A stretch of DNA of 64,000 nt, from contig NZ_CP043489.1 in assembly GCF_008330945.1 (NCBI RefSeq), positions 3,359,501 to 3,423,500 of the forward strand, written 5' to 3'. Position numbers and translations under genes: made by a program. Shown here in pieces: positions 1-7,186 of this stretch; position 1 is the stretch's first letter; the number at the start of each line of letters is the position of its first letter. Below the pieces are notes generated by a model. The model ran no database searches. It was not told where the DNA came from and was given only the letters and a program-made list of their open reading frames with translations. The DNA is from Labrys sp. KNU-23. Its GTDB lineage: Bacteria; Pseudomonadota; Alphaproteobacteria; Rhizobiales; Labraceae.

Positions 1-72
1 AGGCGGCGTATCGAGGCGCTCGAAGCCATTCGCAGCAGCGTCGGCGTCACCGTCAGCGAAAAGGTGACCTGA
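1..72 (+). CDS. C-terminal fragment of an unidentified protein (5' end outside window)
   Basis: An open frame runs in from the left edge and ends at a TGA at 70-72. It gives 23 residues ending in VSEKVT. The frame has the same high-GC codon character as its neighbours, and an intergenic repeat follows it, as at many gene ends here. The tail is too short to assign a family. Confidence 0.5.
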   Translation, partial: RRRIEALEAIRSSVGVTVSEKVT

Positions 73-109
73 GGACACATCCTAATAAACCAACCGAATT
101 GGCTCGACC

Positions 110-202
110 CTTGTCATTGCCGGGCTTGACCCGGCAATCCAGTTCTCCAGACGTCGAAGACGAGGCTTCTGGGTGCCCGGGTCAGGCCCGGGCAGGACAA
201 AG
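110..202. repeat. Intergenic inverted repeat, family A (copy 1)
   Basis: This copy opens with TTGTCATTGCCGGGCTTGAC and closes with a diverged reverse complement (CCCGGGTCAGGCCCGGGCAGGACAA). The same arms recur at 11722, 19089, 44018 and 52253. It is REP-like and contains no gene. Confidence 0.8.
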
Positions 203-264
203 GTGGCGCTTCAGTTATTTCCGGACAATGCCGAACCGGCCGCACTCACGCCCAGGACCATGCA

Positions 265-1035
265 ATGCCGAATTCCCCGATGCAGCAAGTGCCAGCACTC
301 GATCATGCCGATTGGCCGCCTGCCCTCGAGATCGTCAACGAGGGGGGGCGTTCGCCGATCGTGCTGATCTGCGAGCATGCCTCCAACCACATGCCAGCCG
401 AGTATCGCGGGCTGGGCCTGGAGCCGGCTGATTTGAGCCGGCATATCGCCTGGGATGTCGGCGCGGCCGAGGTCACGCGCTGTCTCTCGCGCCTGCTCGA
501 CGCACCGGCCTTCCTGGCGGGGTATTCGCGCCTGCTGATCGATCTGAACCGGCCACTCGGCGCACCGAGCAGCATCCCTGCTGTCTCCGAGGCGACACCG
601 ATTCCCGGCAATCGCGACCTTGCTGCCGCCGAGCGGGAACGGCGCGAAGCCGTGATGTTCCAACCCTTCCATCGGGGCGTGGCGCACTTTCTCGATGCCA
701 GGAAGGAGCGCGGGGAAGGGAGCGTGATCGTGGCGATCCACTCCTATACCCCGGTCTTCCATGGGAAACAGCGCCCCTGGCATGCCGGGGTGCTGTTCGC
801 GCAGGCGGCCTCGATGGGCCAAAAGGTGATCGAGGCGCTGCGGGCCGCGGCACCCGGGCTGCTGGTCGAGGCCAATGTGCCCTATGTCATCGACGGCAAC
901 GACTACGCCATCCCCGTTCATGGCGACCAGCGCGGCCATCCAGCCATCCTGATCGAGATCCGCAACGACCTGATCGCCACGTCCGATGGGGCGGAGCGCT
1001 GGGCCGGCTATCTGGCGGGGGCGCTGTCGACCTGA
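265..1035 (+). CDS. N-formylglutamate amidohydrolase family protein
   Basis: A 256-residue cytoplasmic hydrolase of the N-formylglutamate amidohydrolase (FGase) family, which removes formate from N-formyl-L-glutamate at the end of one histidine-degradation route. The family hallmark VLICEHASNHMP lies near residue 33, followed by the DLSRHIAWDVGA stretch and, near the C-terminus, HGDQRGHPAILIEIRND, which carries likely metal ligands. The ATG at 265 has a CAGGA about 10 bases upstream; a second ATG five codons later is possible. No hut genes are adjacent, so the substrate could be another N-formyl amino acid. The 3' end overlaps that of the convergent tmpB-like gene by 28 bp. Confidence 0.85.
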   Translation: MPNSPMQQVPALDHADWPPALEIVNEGGRSPIVLICEHASNHMPAEYRGLGLEPADLSRHIAWDVGAAEVTRCLSRLLDAPAFLAGYSRLLIDLNRPLGAPSSIPAVSEATPIPGNRDLAAAERERREAVMFQPFHRGVAHFLDARKERGEGSVIVAIHSYTPVFHGKQRPWHAGVLFAQAASMGQKVIEALRAAAPGLLVEANVPYVIDGNDYAIPVHGDQRGHPAILIEIRNDLIATSDGAERWAGYLAGALST

Positions 1036-1622
1036 GCGGCGCCATCCGCCAGGAAGCGGTCGACCACGCGCTGCAGCAGCGGAGCATAGTCCCGGAAGTC
1101 GCGGGTCTGCAGGCCGGCGACCTTGCCGGCCTCGTCCCAGAGCCGGACCCGCACGGCCTCCTTGTAGAAGGGGCTGGAGCGGAATTCGGCAATCTCGGTC
1201 GCGTTCATCGGGCCGCCCTGCAGCGACAGCGTATGGCGCGAGGCGGGAGAGAGCTTGGCGTCATAGCTCGGATCGGTGGCGCACAGATAGCGCTTGGCCG
1301 CCACATGCAGGCGCACGCATTCCGTGACGACCTTGGGGAAGAAGGGCGCCAGCACCTCGGCGCCGGCATCGTCATGGTGCTTGTCCTCGGTGTCGTCGGG
1401 CGAATAGGCGCCGAACTCGCTGGTGAAATGGCCGACATCGTGCAGCAAAGCGGCGGCGACCAGTTCGTCGCTGGCGCCTTCCTGCTCGGCGAACCAGGCG
1501 CCCTGCAGCATGTGCTCGGCCATGGTCACGGGCTCGCCGAGATATTCCTCGGCGCCCCGCCTTTCGAAGATGTCGGCGAGGAAGGGCACGATGGTGGCGG
1601 CGTCGAGAGTTGGCGTGGTCAT
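1008..1622 (-). CDS. tmpB: HD-domain diiron oxygenase, TmpB/PhnZ-like (phosphonate C-P bond cleavage)
   Basis: A 204-residue HD-fold protein of the mixed-valent diiron oxygenase type. In TmpB this enzyme oxidatively cleaves the C-P bond of (R)-1-hydroxy-2-(trimethylammonio)ethylphosphonate to give glycine betaine and phosphate. Visible metal ligands are H37 (EHMLQ), H61-D62 (LLHDVGH), H83 (DKHHDDAG), and a later LHVAAKRYL. The YLGE at residues 27-30 matches the Tyr-x-x-Glu substrate gate of PhnZ-type oxygenases and separates it from plain HD phosphohydrolases. The start codon overlaps the stop of the upstream dioxygenase gene by 4 bp (ATGA), so the two are translationally coupled. That partner is what favours TmpB over PhnZ. 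It could be wrongly annotated elsewhere as a phosphohydrolase. Confidence 0.78.
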   Translation of the reverse strand: MTTPTLDAATIVPFLADIFERRGAEEYLGEPVTMAEHMLQGAWFAEQEGASDELVAAALLHDVGHFTSEFGAYSPDDTEDKHHDDAGAEVLAPFFPKVVTECVRLHVAAKRYLCATDPSYDAKLSPASRHTLSLQGGPMNATEIAEFRSSPFYKEAVRVRLWDEAGKVAGLQTRDFRDYAPLLQRVVDRFLADGAAQVDSAPAR

Positions 1623-2776
1623 TCGGCGGCCTCCCGGCGGCTTTCGGCCCGGATGGCCGCGAGGGTGGAGAGAAGGCCGTCCTTGTCGGCATAGCAGCCC
1701 TGGAGCCAGCGCTTGCCGCTGCCCGAGAAAGCCTTGCGGGCATGCATGACGCGGGTGTTGTCGACGATGAAGAGCTCGCCGGGCCTGAGCTTGAAGCTCA
1801 CTTCCATGGCGGGATCCTCCAGGATCTCGGCAAAGCGCCGATAGGCGGCATAGAAGGCGGCCATCTCCTCATAGGGCACGTCGGTGAAGGCGGCGGCCGA
1901 GCGGTTGTTGAAGCGGATGGCGATCATCTCGCCATCGGGGCCGAGTTCGATGAAGGGACGCTTGGAGCGCAGGCACACGCCCGAGGAGCCGGCATATTCG
2001 AAGCGCACGGCGTGGCGGGCGAGCAGGTCGAAGGCGTTCGGATCTTCCGTCTGCAGGCGGCGGGCCGCGGCGAAGCCGTCGACCACGATGGAATCGCCGC
2101 CCTCGACCGAATTCTCCAGGCAGGCCAGCAATTGCAGGGTCGGTACCGGATCGCGATAGGGATTGTCGGTATGGGCCTGCAGGCCGAGATTGGTATAGGC
2201 GAGGTTGGTGGGATTGACCTCGGCCCGCACTTCGAACCAGCGGCCATAATTGGTTTCGCGCACATAGCCAAACAGTTCGGCGACCTCGCACAGCCCGCCC
2301 GAATGGGTTGGCATGCCGGTCACCACGGCAAAGCCATGGCGCTCGACCGCGCCGAGCCAGGCGCCGAGCGCTGCCCGGTCCTGGCGCAGGCGATCATAGG
2401 AGGCGGTCGGCACCTGGCCTTGCAGCCCGGCATCCCAGGGCTCGATTTCCGGGCCCAGCCAGCCCTTCGCGGCGGGAGCCGGCTTGTCGTAGCCGTGTTC
2501 GCGCAGCCAGCCGGCCGGAAAGACGGCCTGGTGCTGCTCGGGGGCGAAGGTGACGCTGACATCGCCTTCGGCGGTGAGGGTGGCCGAAGCGATCACGGTA
2601 TCGGCCGGGATGTCGAGCACCGTGATCAGGCGTTGGCCATTGGCGCTGCTGCGGGTGCGGGGATCGAGGGCATTGTCGCGCAGCCAGATCGCGTGGAAGC
2701 GAGCGCTTTCGCCATTGCTCCAATGTGCGCGCAGGGCGCGGCCCGCATCGAGAATTTCAAGTCTCTCGGCCTTCAT
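1619..2776 (-). CDS. tmpA: TauD/GBBH-like Fe(II)/2-oxoglutarate dioxygenase, TmpA-like
   Basis: A 385-residue protein with an N-terminal gamma-butyrobetaine-hydroxylase-like domain (about residues 1-95) and a TauD/TfdA double-stranded beta-helix. The iron triad is H202, D204 (QAHTDNPY) and H345 (VMHARKAF). TmpA hydroxylates 2-(trimethylammonio)ethylphosphonate at C1, making the substrate for TmpB, which is encoded by the overlapping next gene. The ATG at 2776 is preceded by GGGAGGA; an upstream TTG at 2833 in the same frame has no such support. The cysteines that bind zinc in animal GBBH are missing: WLRDN is followed by ALDPRTR. Gamma-butyrobetaine hydroxylase is the alternative, but the HD partner argues for phosphonate use. 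Confidence 0.78.
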   Translation of the reverse strand: MKAERLEILDAGRALRAHWSNGESARFHAIWLRDNALDPRTRSSANGQRLITVLDIPADTVIASATLTAEGDVSVTFAPEQHQAVFPAGWLREHGYDKPAPAAKGWLGPEIEPWDAGLQGQVPTASYDRLRQDRAALGAWLGAVERHGFAVVTGMPTHSGGLCEVAELFGYVRETNYGRWFEVRAEVNPTNLAYTNLGLQAHTDNPYRDPVPTLQLLACLENSVEGGDSIVVDGFAAARRLQTEDPNAFDLLARHAVRFEYAGSSGVCLRSKRPFIELGPDGEMIAIRFNNRSAAAFTDVPYEEMAAFYAAYRRFAEILEDPAMEVSFKLRPGELFIVDNTRVMHARKAFSGSGKRWLQGCYADKDGLLSTLAAIRAESRREAAE

Positions 2777-2868
2777 CGCGTGTCCTCCCGTCTGGATCGC
2801 GGCCATTGTGCGAAAGCGTCTGCCATCGTACAAACAATGAAAACTGTGCAGTTGACATCATTTCAATT
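2777..2868. promoter_or_regulatory. Divergent tmpA / lysR promoter with candidate LysR site
   Basis: This 92-bp AT-richer gap separates the outward-facing tmpA and LysR genes. AACTGTGCAGTT at 2842-2853 is a near-palindrome (five-base arms) placed between the two starts, as expected for a LysR operator controlling both directions. Binding is inferred. Confidence 0.5.
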
Positions 2869-3756
2869 ATGGCAGAATCATCCCGCCTTCCGCCGCTCGC
2901 CTGGCTACGCACCTTCGAGGCCTGCGCCCGCCGTCTCAATTTCACCGCGGCCGGCGAGGAACTCGGCCTGACTCAGGCCGCCGTCAGCCAGCATATCCGC
3001 AATCTGGAGGCCGAACTCGGCGCCGCGCTGTTCACGCGTCAGCGGCGGGGCGTGGAATTGACGGCGGAGGCCGGCGCCTATCTACCTCATATCCAGGGTG
3101 TCTTTCGCGCCCTGGCCCGCAGCACCACGGAGTTGTTCGGGCGGCGGGCCGGCCTGAGCGTCGGCCTGCGCTGTCCGATCTCCTTTGCCCTGCTCTGGCT
3201 GGCGCCGCGCATTCCGGCCTTTGCCGCGGCCTTTCCGCAGATCCGCCTGGCGCTATCGACGGTGCATGTCCCCGCCGATTATGCCGATGATCGCGATGGC
3301 TTCGACATCCGCTTCGGCATCGGTGCCTTCGAGGGGCGCGACAGCCATCGCCTGACCTGGGAACGTCTGGTGCCGGCGGCGGCGCCCGCGCTGCTGGCTG
3401 GCCTGACCGATCCGGGGGATTGGGCGCGGTTGCCTCTGCTCTCGGTTGCCGGTGGCCGCGAGATGTGGCCGGACTGGTTCGCACGAGCGGGCATCTCGGC
3501 CCCGGGCCGGCCAGCCCTGGTCTTCGACAGCTTCGTGGTGGCGCTGGAGGCGGCCAAGGCCGGTGCCGGCGTGGTGCTGGCCTCGCGGCCCCTGGCGGAT
3601 GCGGCCCTGGCGGAAGGCCGGCTCCTGCCGCTGTCAGACCTCGAACTTGCCGGCGAGCGTGGCCATTTCGTCACCAGCCCGGCCGGTCGGGCACTTGCGC
3701 CGCATGAGCAGGCGGTGCTGGACTGGATTCTCGACGAGACGAAGCCACGGAGTTGA
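2869..3756 (+). CDS. LysR-family transcriptional regulator (GcvA-like)
   Basis: A 295-residue LysR regulator. The winged HTH occupies residues 1-65 (LAWLRTFEACARRLNFTAAGEELGLTQ... ending LFTRQRRGVELT). A periplasmic-binding-protein-like effector domain follows, with GVVLASRPLADAALAEGRL near the C-terminus. The form PLAWLRTFEACARRLNFT is typical of the GcvA subgroup. The ATG at 2869 keeps the gap to tmpA free; the frame itself extends upstream. Its divergent position makes it the probable regulator of tmpA-tmpB, perhaps responding to the phosphonate or to glycine betaine; that ligand is a guess. Confidence 0.85.
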   Translation: MAESSRLPPLAWLRTFEACARRLNFTAAGEELGLTQAAVSQHIRNLEAELGAALFTRQRRGVELTAEAGAYLPHIQGVFRALARSTTELFGRRAGLSVGLRCPISFALLWLAPRIPAFAAAFPQIRLALSTVHVPADYADDRDGFDIRFGIGAFEGRDSHRLTWERLVPAAAPALLAGLTDPGDWARLPLLSVAGGREMWPDWFARAGISAPGRPALVFDSFVVALEAAKAGAGVVLASRPLADAALAEGRLLPLSDLELAGERGHFVTSPAGRALAPHEQAVLDWILDETKPRS

Positions 3757-3808
3757 GCCGACCTGGCTCGCGGCCGGTCCAGCGGCCTGCCGGCAGGGGC
3801 GCAGCGTG

Positions 3809-4207
3809 TCAGGAAATCGCGGTCTGCAGGTCCCTGTTGTCCTCACGGGTTTCCCACGAATGACCGGATGATCCTCCTGAATGCGGCGTGCTGCCGGGGA
3901 GCTTCGTATCCAGATTGCCGGGCACCTGTGTGCCGGCGAAGGGGTCGCCCGACCGGCCATTGCCGACCCAGTCGGTGAATTGCAGCAACTGGGCGAGGGT
4001 GGCGGCCGCCGGGTCTGCCGGCAGCCAGCGGCGCAATTCATAGGGATTGACCGTCATATAGCGGACGGTGAAACCCTGTGCCTTGCCTGCCTCTCGCCAG
4101 TCGGCAACCAGACGCAGCCAGTCCGCATAGGGTATATGCAGGGACAATAATTCTTCGAGGAACGGATAATGTGTTCTCGTGACTCGGGGAAGGAACAGGA
4201 AATGCAT
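3809..4207 (-). CDS. Hypothetical protein (132 aa)
   Basis: I do not recognise this family. The N-terminal 90 residues look folded (HFLFLPRVTRTHYPF, IPYADWLRLVADWREAG, YELRRWLPADP, LLQFTDWVGNGRSGDPF), while the last 40 are polar and probably disordered. There is no signal peptide or membrane segment. The ATG at 4207 has GGGGGAA seven bases upstream, which supports translation. It stands alone, convergent with the LysR gene, and its upstream DNA is noticeably more AT-rich than the rest of the window. Confidence 0.5.
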   Translation of the reverse strand: MHFLFLPRVTRTHYPFLEELLSLHIPYADWLRLVADWREAGKAQGFTVRYMTVNPYELRRWLPADPAAATLAQLLQFTDWVGNGRSGDPFAGTQVPGNLDTKLPGSTPHSGGSSGHSWETREDNRDLQTAIS

Positions 4208-4672
4208 AGTATTCCCCCGTAAGCTTGAGAGACGATTCGAACTTATCTGTCGGGCAGCATAGCCCTTAATTTCCTACCTCTGGAAGCTGACCAGACGGAT
4301 TAGAGAATTAAATCCGCGACTTAATACTTGTTAGTTATCCTGGTACTGGGCTTTGCATATGCCGCGATAATCAACGGTATTAGCCGGTTGAAATATCTGC
4401 GACTTGTGGTTGCATCCGAACGATCCGGCGAGGCCTGCCACCCGAATCACGGCCCTGCTCTCAGACCCCGCTGGCATGTCGGCGAAGATGGCGACGACAG
4501 TGACACGGTGACCGTCGTGCTGGAGCAGAGAAGGCCGGAATACCTGCTCCGAGGCCTTGTTTCGGCGGATCTTTGCGAGTCCGGCCGCTTCCGGCGGCCG
4601 CAAAACGCTTTAGGCCTGTCGCGTCGCTGTGCTATCGGGGGACCGCCCGCTGCCCACCCCAGGAGGCTCCCC
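4208..4672. other. 465-bp intergenic region, AT-richer, with a degenerate two-hairpin repeat
   Basis: No convincing gene is seen. An open frame in phase with the downstream channel gene runs back to 4328 but lacks a ribosome site and resembles no channel N-terminus. A diverged copy of the ~100-bp two-hairpin repeat lies at about 4523-4613: GAGCAG near its start, CTTTGCGAG in the middle, and GCAAAACGCTTTAG at its end. Confidence 0.5.
4523..4613 (+). repeat. Two-hairpin repeat, family B (degenerate copy 1)
   Basis: Aligned by eye with the copy at 16657: GAGCAG at the left, CTGCTCC at the end of the first hairpin, ATCTTTGCGAG in the middle and CGCAAAACGCTTTAG at the right. The second hairpin's centre is rewritten (CCGGCCGCTTCCGGCGG). 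It lies 60 bp upstream of the channel gene. Confidence 0.5.
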
Positions 4673-5446
4673 TTGCCGATCGATCTCAATGGATTAGGAA
4701 ACCTGTTCATCCTCTACGGCATCAACTGCCTGGGTGCCCTGGTGATCACGCTGGTCGGCTGGTGGGCCGCCGGCATGCTGGAGCGCCTGACCGGCAGGAC
4801 CCTGACGGCGACCTCGCGTATGGATCCGATCGTCACCGCTTTCCTGTCGAGCCTGGTGCGCTATGGCGTGCTGGTGCTGGTCTTCATCCTGATTCTGCAG
4901 GTGATCGGCATCCAGGCCACCAGCCTCGTCGCCGTGCTGGGTGCCGCTTCGCTGGCCATCGGCCTGGCCCTGCAGGGCACGCTTTCCAACATGGCGGCCG
5001 GCGTGATGCTGCTGTTGTTCCGCCCCTTCCAGCTTGGCGACAGCATCGAGGTGGCCGGCAAGGCCGGCACGGTCAAGAACCTCAATCTGTTCATGACCGA
5101 ACTCGCCAGCGGTGACAATGTGCAGGTTCTCATTCCGAACGGGCAGGTCTGGGGCTCGCCGATCACCAATGTCTCGGCCTATCCCACGCGCAGCATCAAT
5201 GTGAAGGTGCCCGTGCCCTATGGCGGCAATGCCGAGGCGGTGTCCGGCGCGATCCGCGATTTCCTCAGCCGCGACGGCCGGGTGCTGCCGCTGCCGGCAG
5301 CCTCGATCGTGTTGTCCGGCTTTACCGAAAAGGGCGTCGACATCGCCGTCCAGGCCTGGGCCAAGGCCGGTGATGCCAATGACCTCAAGGCCGAGATCCT
5401 GCAGCGGGCCTCGACGGCCCTGGAGGCCGCGGTATCCGCGGCCTGA
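4673..5446 (+). CDS. mscS: Small-conductance mechanosensitive channel, MscS family
   Basis: A 257-residue inner-membrane channel, close to the 286 of E. coli MscS, which releases solutes on hypo-osmotic shock. It has two N-terminal membrane segments (about residues 6-35 and 62-88) and then the pore helix LGAASLAIGLALQGTLSNMAAGVMLLLFRPFQLGD in two parts, with the Gly/Ala packing typical of TM3. The cytoplasmic beta domain (VLIPNGQVWGSPITNVS) follows. I chose the TTG at 4673 because AGGAGG lies eight bases upstream and the protein then begins like other MscS; no ATG fits. The gene ends in a GGCCGCGG/CCGCGGCC hairpin (5425-5443) that may stop transcription towards the convergent neighbour. Confidence 0.85.
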   Translation: MPIDLNGLGNLFILYGINCLGALVITLVGWWAAGMLERLTGRTLTATSRMDPIVTAFLSSLVRYGVLVLVFILILQVIGIQATSLVAVLGAASLAIGLALQGTLSNMAAGVMLLLFRPFQLGDSIEVAGKAGTVKNLNLFMTELASGDNVQVLIPNGQVWGSPITNVSAYPTRSINVKVPVPYGGNAEAVSGAIRDFLSRDGRVLPLPAASIVLSGFTEKGVDIAVQAWAKAGDANDLKAEILQRASTALEAAVSAA

Positions 5447-5461
5447 TCGCTCGCTCCGCGA

Positions 5462-6340
5462 TCACTTCTGCGCGGCGCGCCGTTCGGCGACGCGCGAGAG
5501 CGCAGCCCAGTCGAGATGGCCTTCGCCATGGGCGAGGGCGTCGAGATGGTTGTCGCGCAGTACGCCGGCGAAGGGCAACGGCACGTTGACAGCATCGGCC
5601 GCCTCGAGAGCGAGGCGCACATCCTTGAGGCCGAGCGACAGCTTGAAACCGGCGGGCTCGAAGCGCTCCTCCGCAATGGCGGCGCCATAGCCCTTATAGG
5701 GCGGTGCGGCGAAGATGGTGGAGGTCAGCATCTCCAGGAAAGCGGCCTTGGCGACGCCATGCCCCGATGCCAGCGTCGACGCCTCGGCCATGGTCTCGAT
5801 GGCGCTGGCGATCATGAAATTGGCGGCGAGCTTCACGGCAGCCGCCTGCTCGGGCCGGTCGCCGAAGCGCCAGGTCTTCTGGCCCAGCACGTCGAACAGA
5901 GGCTGGACGCGGTCAAGCTGGGTGGTATCGCCGGCCGCCAGGATGTTGAGCTGGCCGGCCTCCGCCACATTCACGCGCCCGAGCACCGGAGCGGCGATGT
6001 AAAACAGGCCGCGCGCCGCATGCTCGGCGGCGATGTCGCCGGTGAAGGCGACCGAGACGGTCGCCATGTTGACGACGACGGCCCCCTTGCCGAGGACGTC
6101 CAGCGCGCCCTGGGCGAGCAGCACGTCCCGGCTCGCCACGTCATCGGCCAGCATGGCGATCAGCACCTCGGCGCCATCGGCCGCATCGGCCGGCGCGGCG
6201 GCCGGCTCGGCCCCCAGTGCCGCGAGGCGGGCAACCGGCTCCTGCGAACGATTCCAGGCCCGCACGCGGTGGCCCGCCTTGACCAGATTGGCGGCCATGG
6301 GGAAACCCATGGTGCCCAGACCGAGAAAACCGACTTGCAT
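5462..6340 (-). CDS. NAD(P)-binding dehydrogenase of the 3-hydroxyisobutyrate dehydrogenase family
   Basis: A 292-residue soluble beta-hydroxyacid dehydrogenase. The Rossmann motif GLGTMGFPMAANLVKAG is at residues 6-22, with the family substrate motif region around AAPVLGRVNVAEAGQLNILAAG and the catalytic lysine segment KLAANFMIAS. Substrates in the family range from 3-hydroxyisobutyrate to tartronate semialdehyde and succinic semialdehyde; the sequence alone does not decide. The ATG at 6340 has AAGGAG upstream. A palindromic operator (6359-6374) lies just upstream, identical to the one in front of the neighbouring TetR gene, so it is very probably repressed by that TetR. Confidence 0.8.
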   Translation of the reverse strand: MQVGFLGLGTMGFPMAANLVKAGHRVRAWNRSQEPVARLAALGAEPAAAPADAADGAEVLIAMLADDVASRDVLLAQGALDVLGKGAVVVNMATVSVAFTGDIAAEHAARGLFYIAAPVLGRVNVAEAGQLNILAAGDTTQLDRVQPLFDVLGQKTWRFGDRPEQAAAVKLAANFMIASAIETMAEASTLASGHGVAKAAFLEMLTSTIFAAPPYKGYGAAIAEERFEPAGFKLSLGLKDVRLALEAADAVNVPLPFAGVLRDNHLDALAHGEGHLDWAALSRVAERRAAQK

Positions 6341-6358
6341 GATGGAGACTCCTTATTT

Positions 6359-6374
6359 GGAAATGATCGTTTCC
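6359..6374. promoter_or_regulatory. TetR operator copy 1 (GGAAATGATCGTTTCC)
   Basis: A near-perfect 16-bp palindrome (14 of 16 positions symmetric) 18 bp upstream of the dehydrogenase start. The identical 16-mer occurs at 7018-7033 in front of the tetR gene. Two exact copies flanking one regulator are strong evidence for its operator. Confidence 0.8.
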
Positions 6375-6390
6375 GAATTGGCCAAAAAAA

Positions 6391-7005
6391 TCAGTTGAGC
6401 ACTTTCAGGGCGAGATCCACGATATCGGCCATGTCATCGTGCCGGCGGCCGGTCTTGCCGACCACGCGCATGCCGAGCAGGATGCACAGGATGGTGCGAG
6501 CCGCCTGGTGGGCGCCCAGATGCGGATTAACGGAGCCGTCCGCCTGCCCCTGCCGGACAAGGTCGATCAGCAGCGCTTCGTTGCGGCGCAGGGCCTGCGA
6601 GACCAGCTCGGCGAGGTCCTGGTCGAAGGTCACCAGTTCGACGGCGCTGCCGACGACCAGGCAGCCGCGGCGGCCCTCGAGGTCATGGGCGGAATCGACA
6701 TAGAAATCGAGCACGGCGCGCAGTCTTTCGCGGCCGGTGGCCAGGCCCTGGATGCGGGCGCGCAGGCCGGTATTGCGCAGCGAGGTATAGCGCTCGAGCG
6801 CTGCCACGAAGATGGCACGCTTGTCCTTGAAGGCCTTGTAGAGGCTGCCTGCGGTCAGATCCATCGCCTTGGCGAGATCGGCGATCGAGGCGGCATGATA
6901 GCCGCGCTCGCGAAAGGCGAGGATGGCCTTGTCGAGCGCGGCGTCGAGATCGAACTCCCGGGGGCGGCCAGCCTGGCGCGGGGAATCGGTGAGGGAAATG
7001 GACAT
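6391..7005 (-). CDS. TetR/AcrR-family repressor
   Basis: A 204-residue TetR regulator. The HTH is at residues 18-65 (ERGYHAASIADLAKAMDLTAGSLYKAFKDKRAIF). The ligand domain includes GRRGCLVVGSAVEL with C115. A cysteine in this position of the GxxGC motif resembles NemR-type TetR proteins that sense electrophiles, so a reactive-carbonyl or quinone signal is possible; this is inference. The gene is transcribed in the same direction as, and upstream of, the dehydrogenase but separated by 50 bp that carries its own operator copy. A second operator sits 9 bp upstream of its own start, implying autorepression. Confidence 0.88.
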   Translation of the reverse strand: MSISLTDSPRQAGRPREFDLDAALDKAILAFRERGYHAASIADLAKAMDLTAGSLYKAFKDKRAIFVAALERYTSLRNTGLRARIQGLATGRERLRAVLDFYVDSAHDLEGRRGCLVVGSAVELVTFDQDLAELVSQALRRNEALLIDLVRQGQADGSVNPHLGAHQAARTILCILLGMRVVGKTGRRHDDMADIVDLALKVLN

Positions 7006-7013
7006 GCAGCGAG

Positions 7014-7037
7014 ATTAGGAAATGATCGTTTCCTAAT
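7014..7037. promoter_or_regulatory. TetR operator copy 2, extended palindrome
   Basis: The core GGAAATGATCGTTTCC (7018-7033) is flanked symmetrically by ATTA and TAAT, giving a 24-bp palindrome with only one mismatched pair. It ends nine bases before the tetR start codon, which places it over the likely promoter. Confidence 0.85.
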
Positions 7038-7143
7038 CAAGCGCCCCAATGAAGTGAAGAGGCGGACAGGATGTCCGCGGTCTCAGCCGTGACGTTTCCA
7101 GAGCGAACCTTGCAGACTTGCGCAGGAAGCGCCGCGCCTGGAA

Positions 7144-7164
7144 GAGCGGACTTCCAGTCCGCTC
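7144..7164. repeat. Short hairpin of the GCGGAC/GTCCGC repeat type
   Basis: GAGCGGACTTCCAGTCCGCTC is a stem-loop in the gap between the divergent tetR promoter and the 3' end of ilvD. Related GCGGAC...GTCCGC pairs occur at 7070, 15265, 38713 and 59620. It may double as the ilvD terminator. Confidence 0.5.
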
Positions 7165-7186
7165 CTGGAAACACCGCGGTTTCGCT

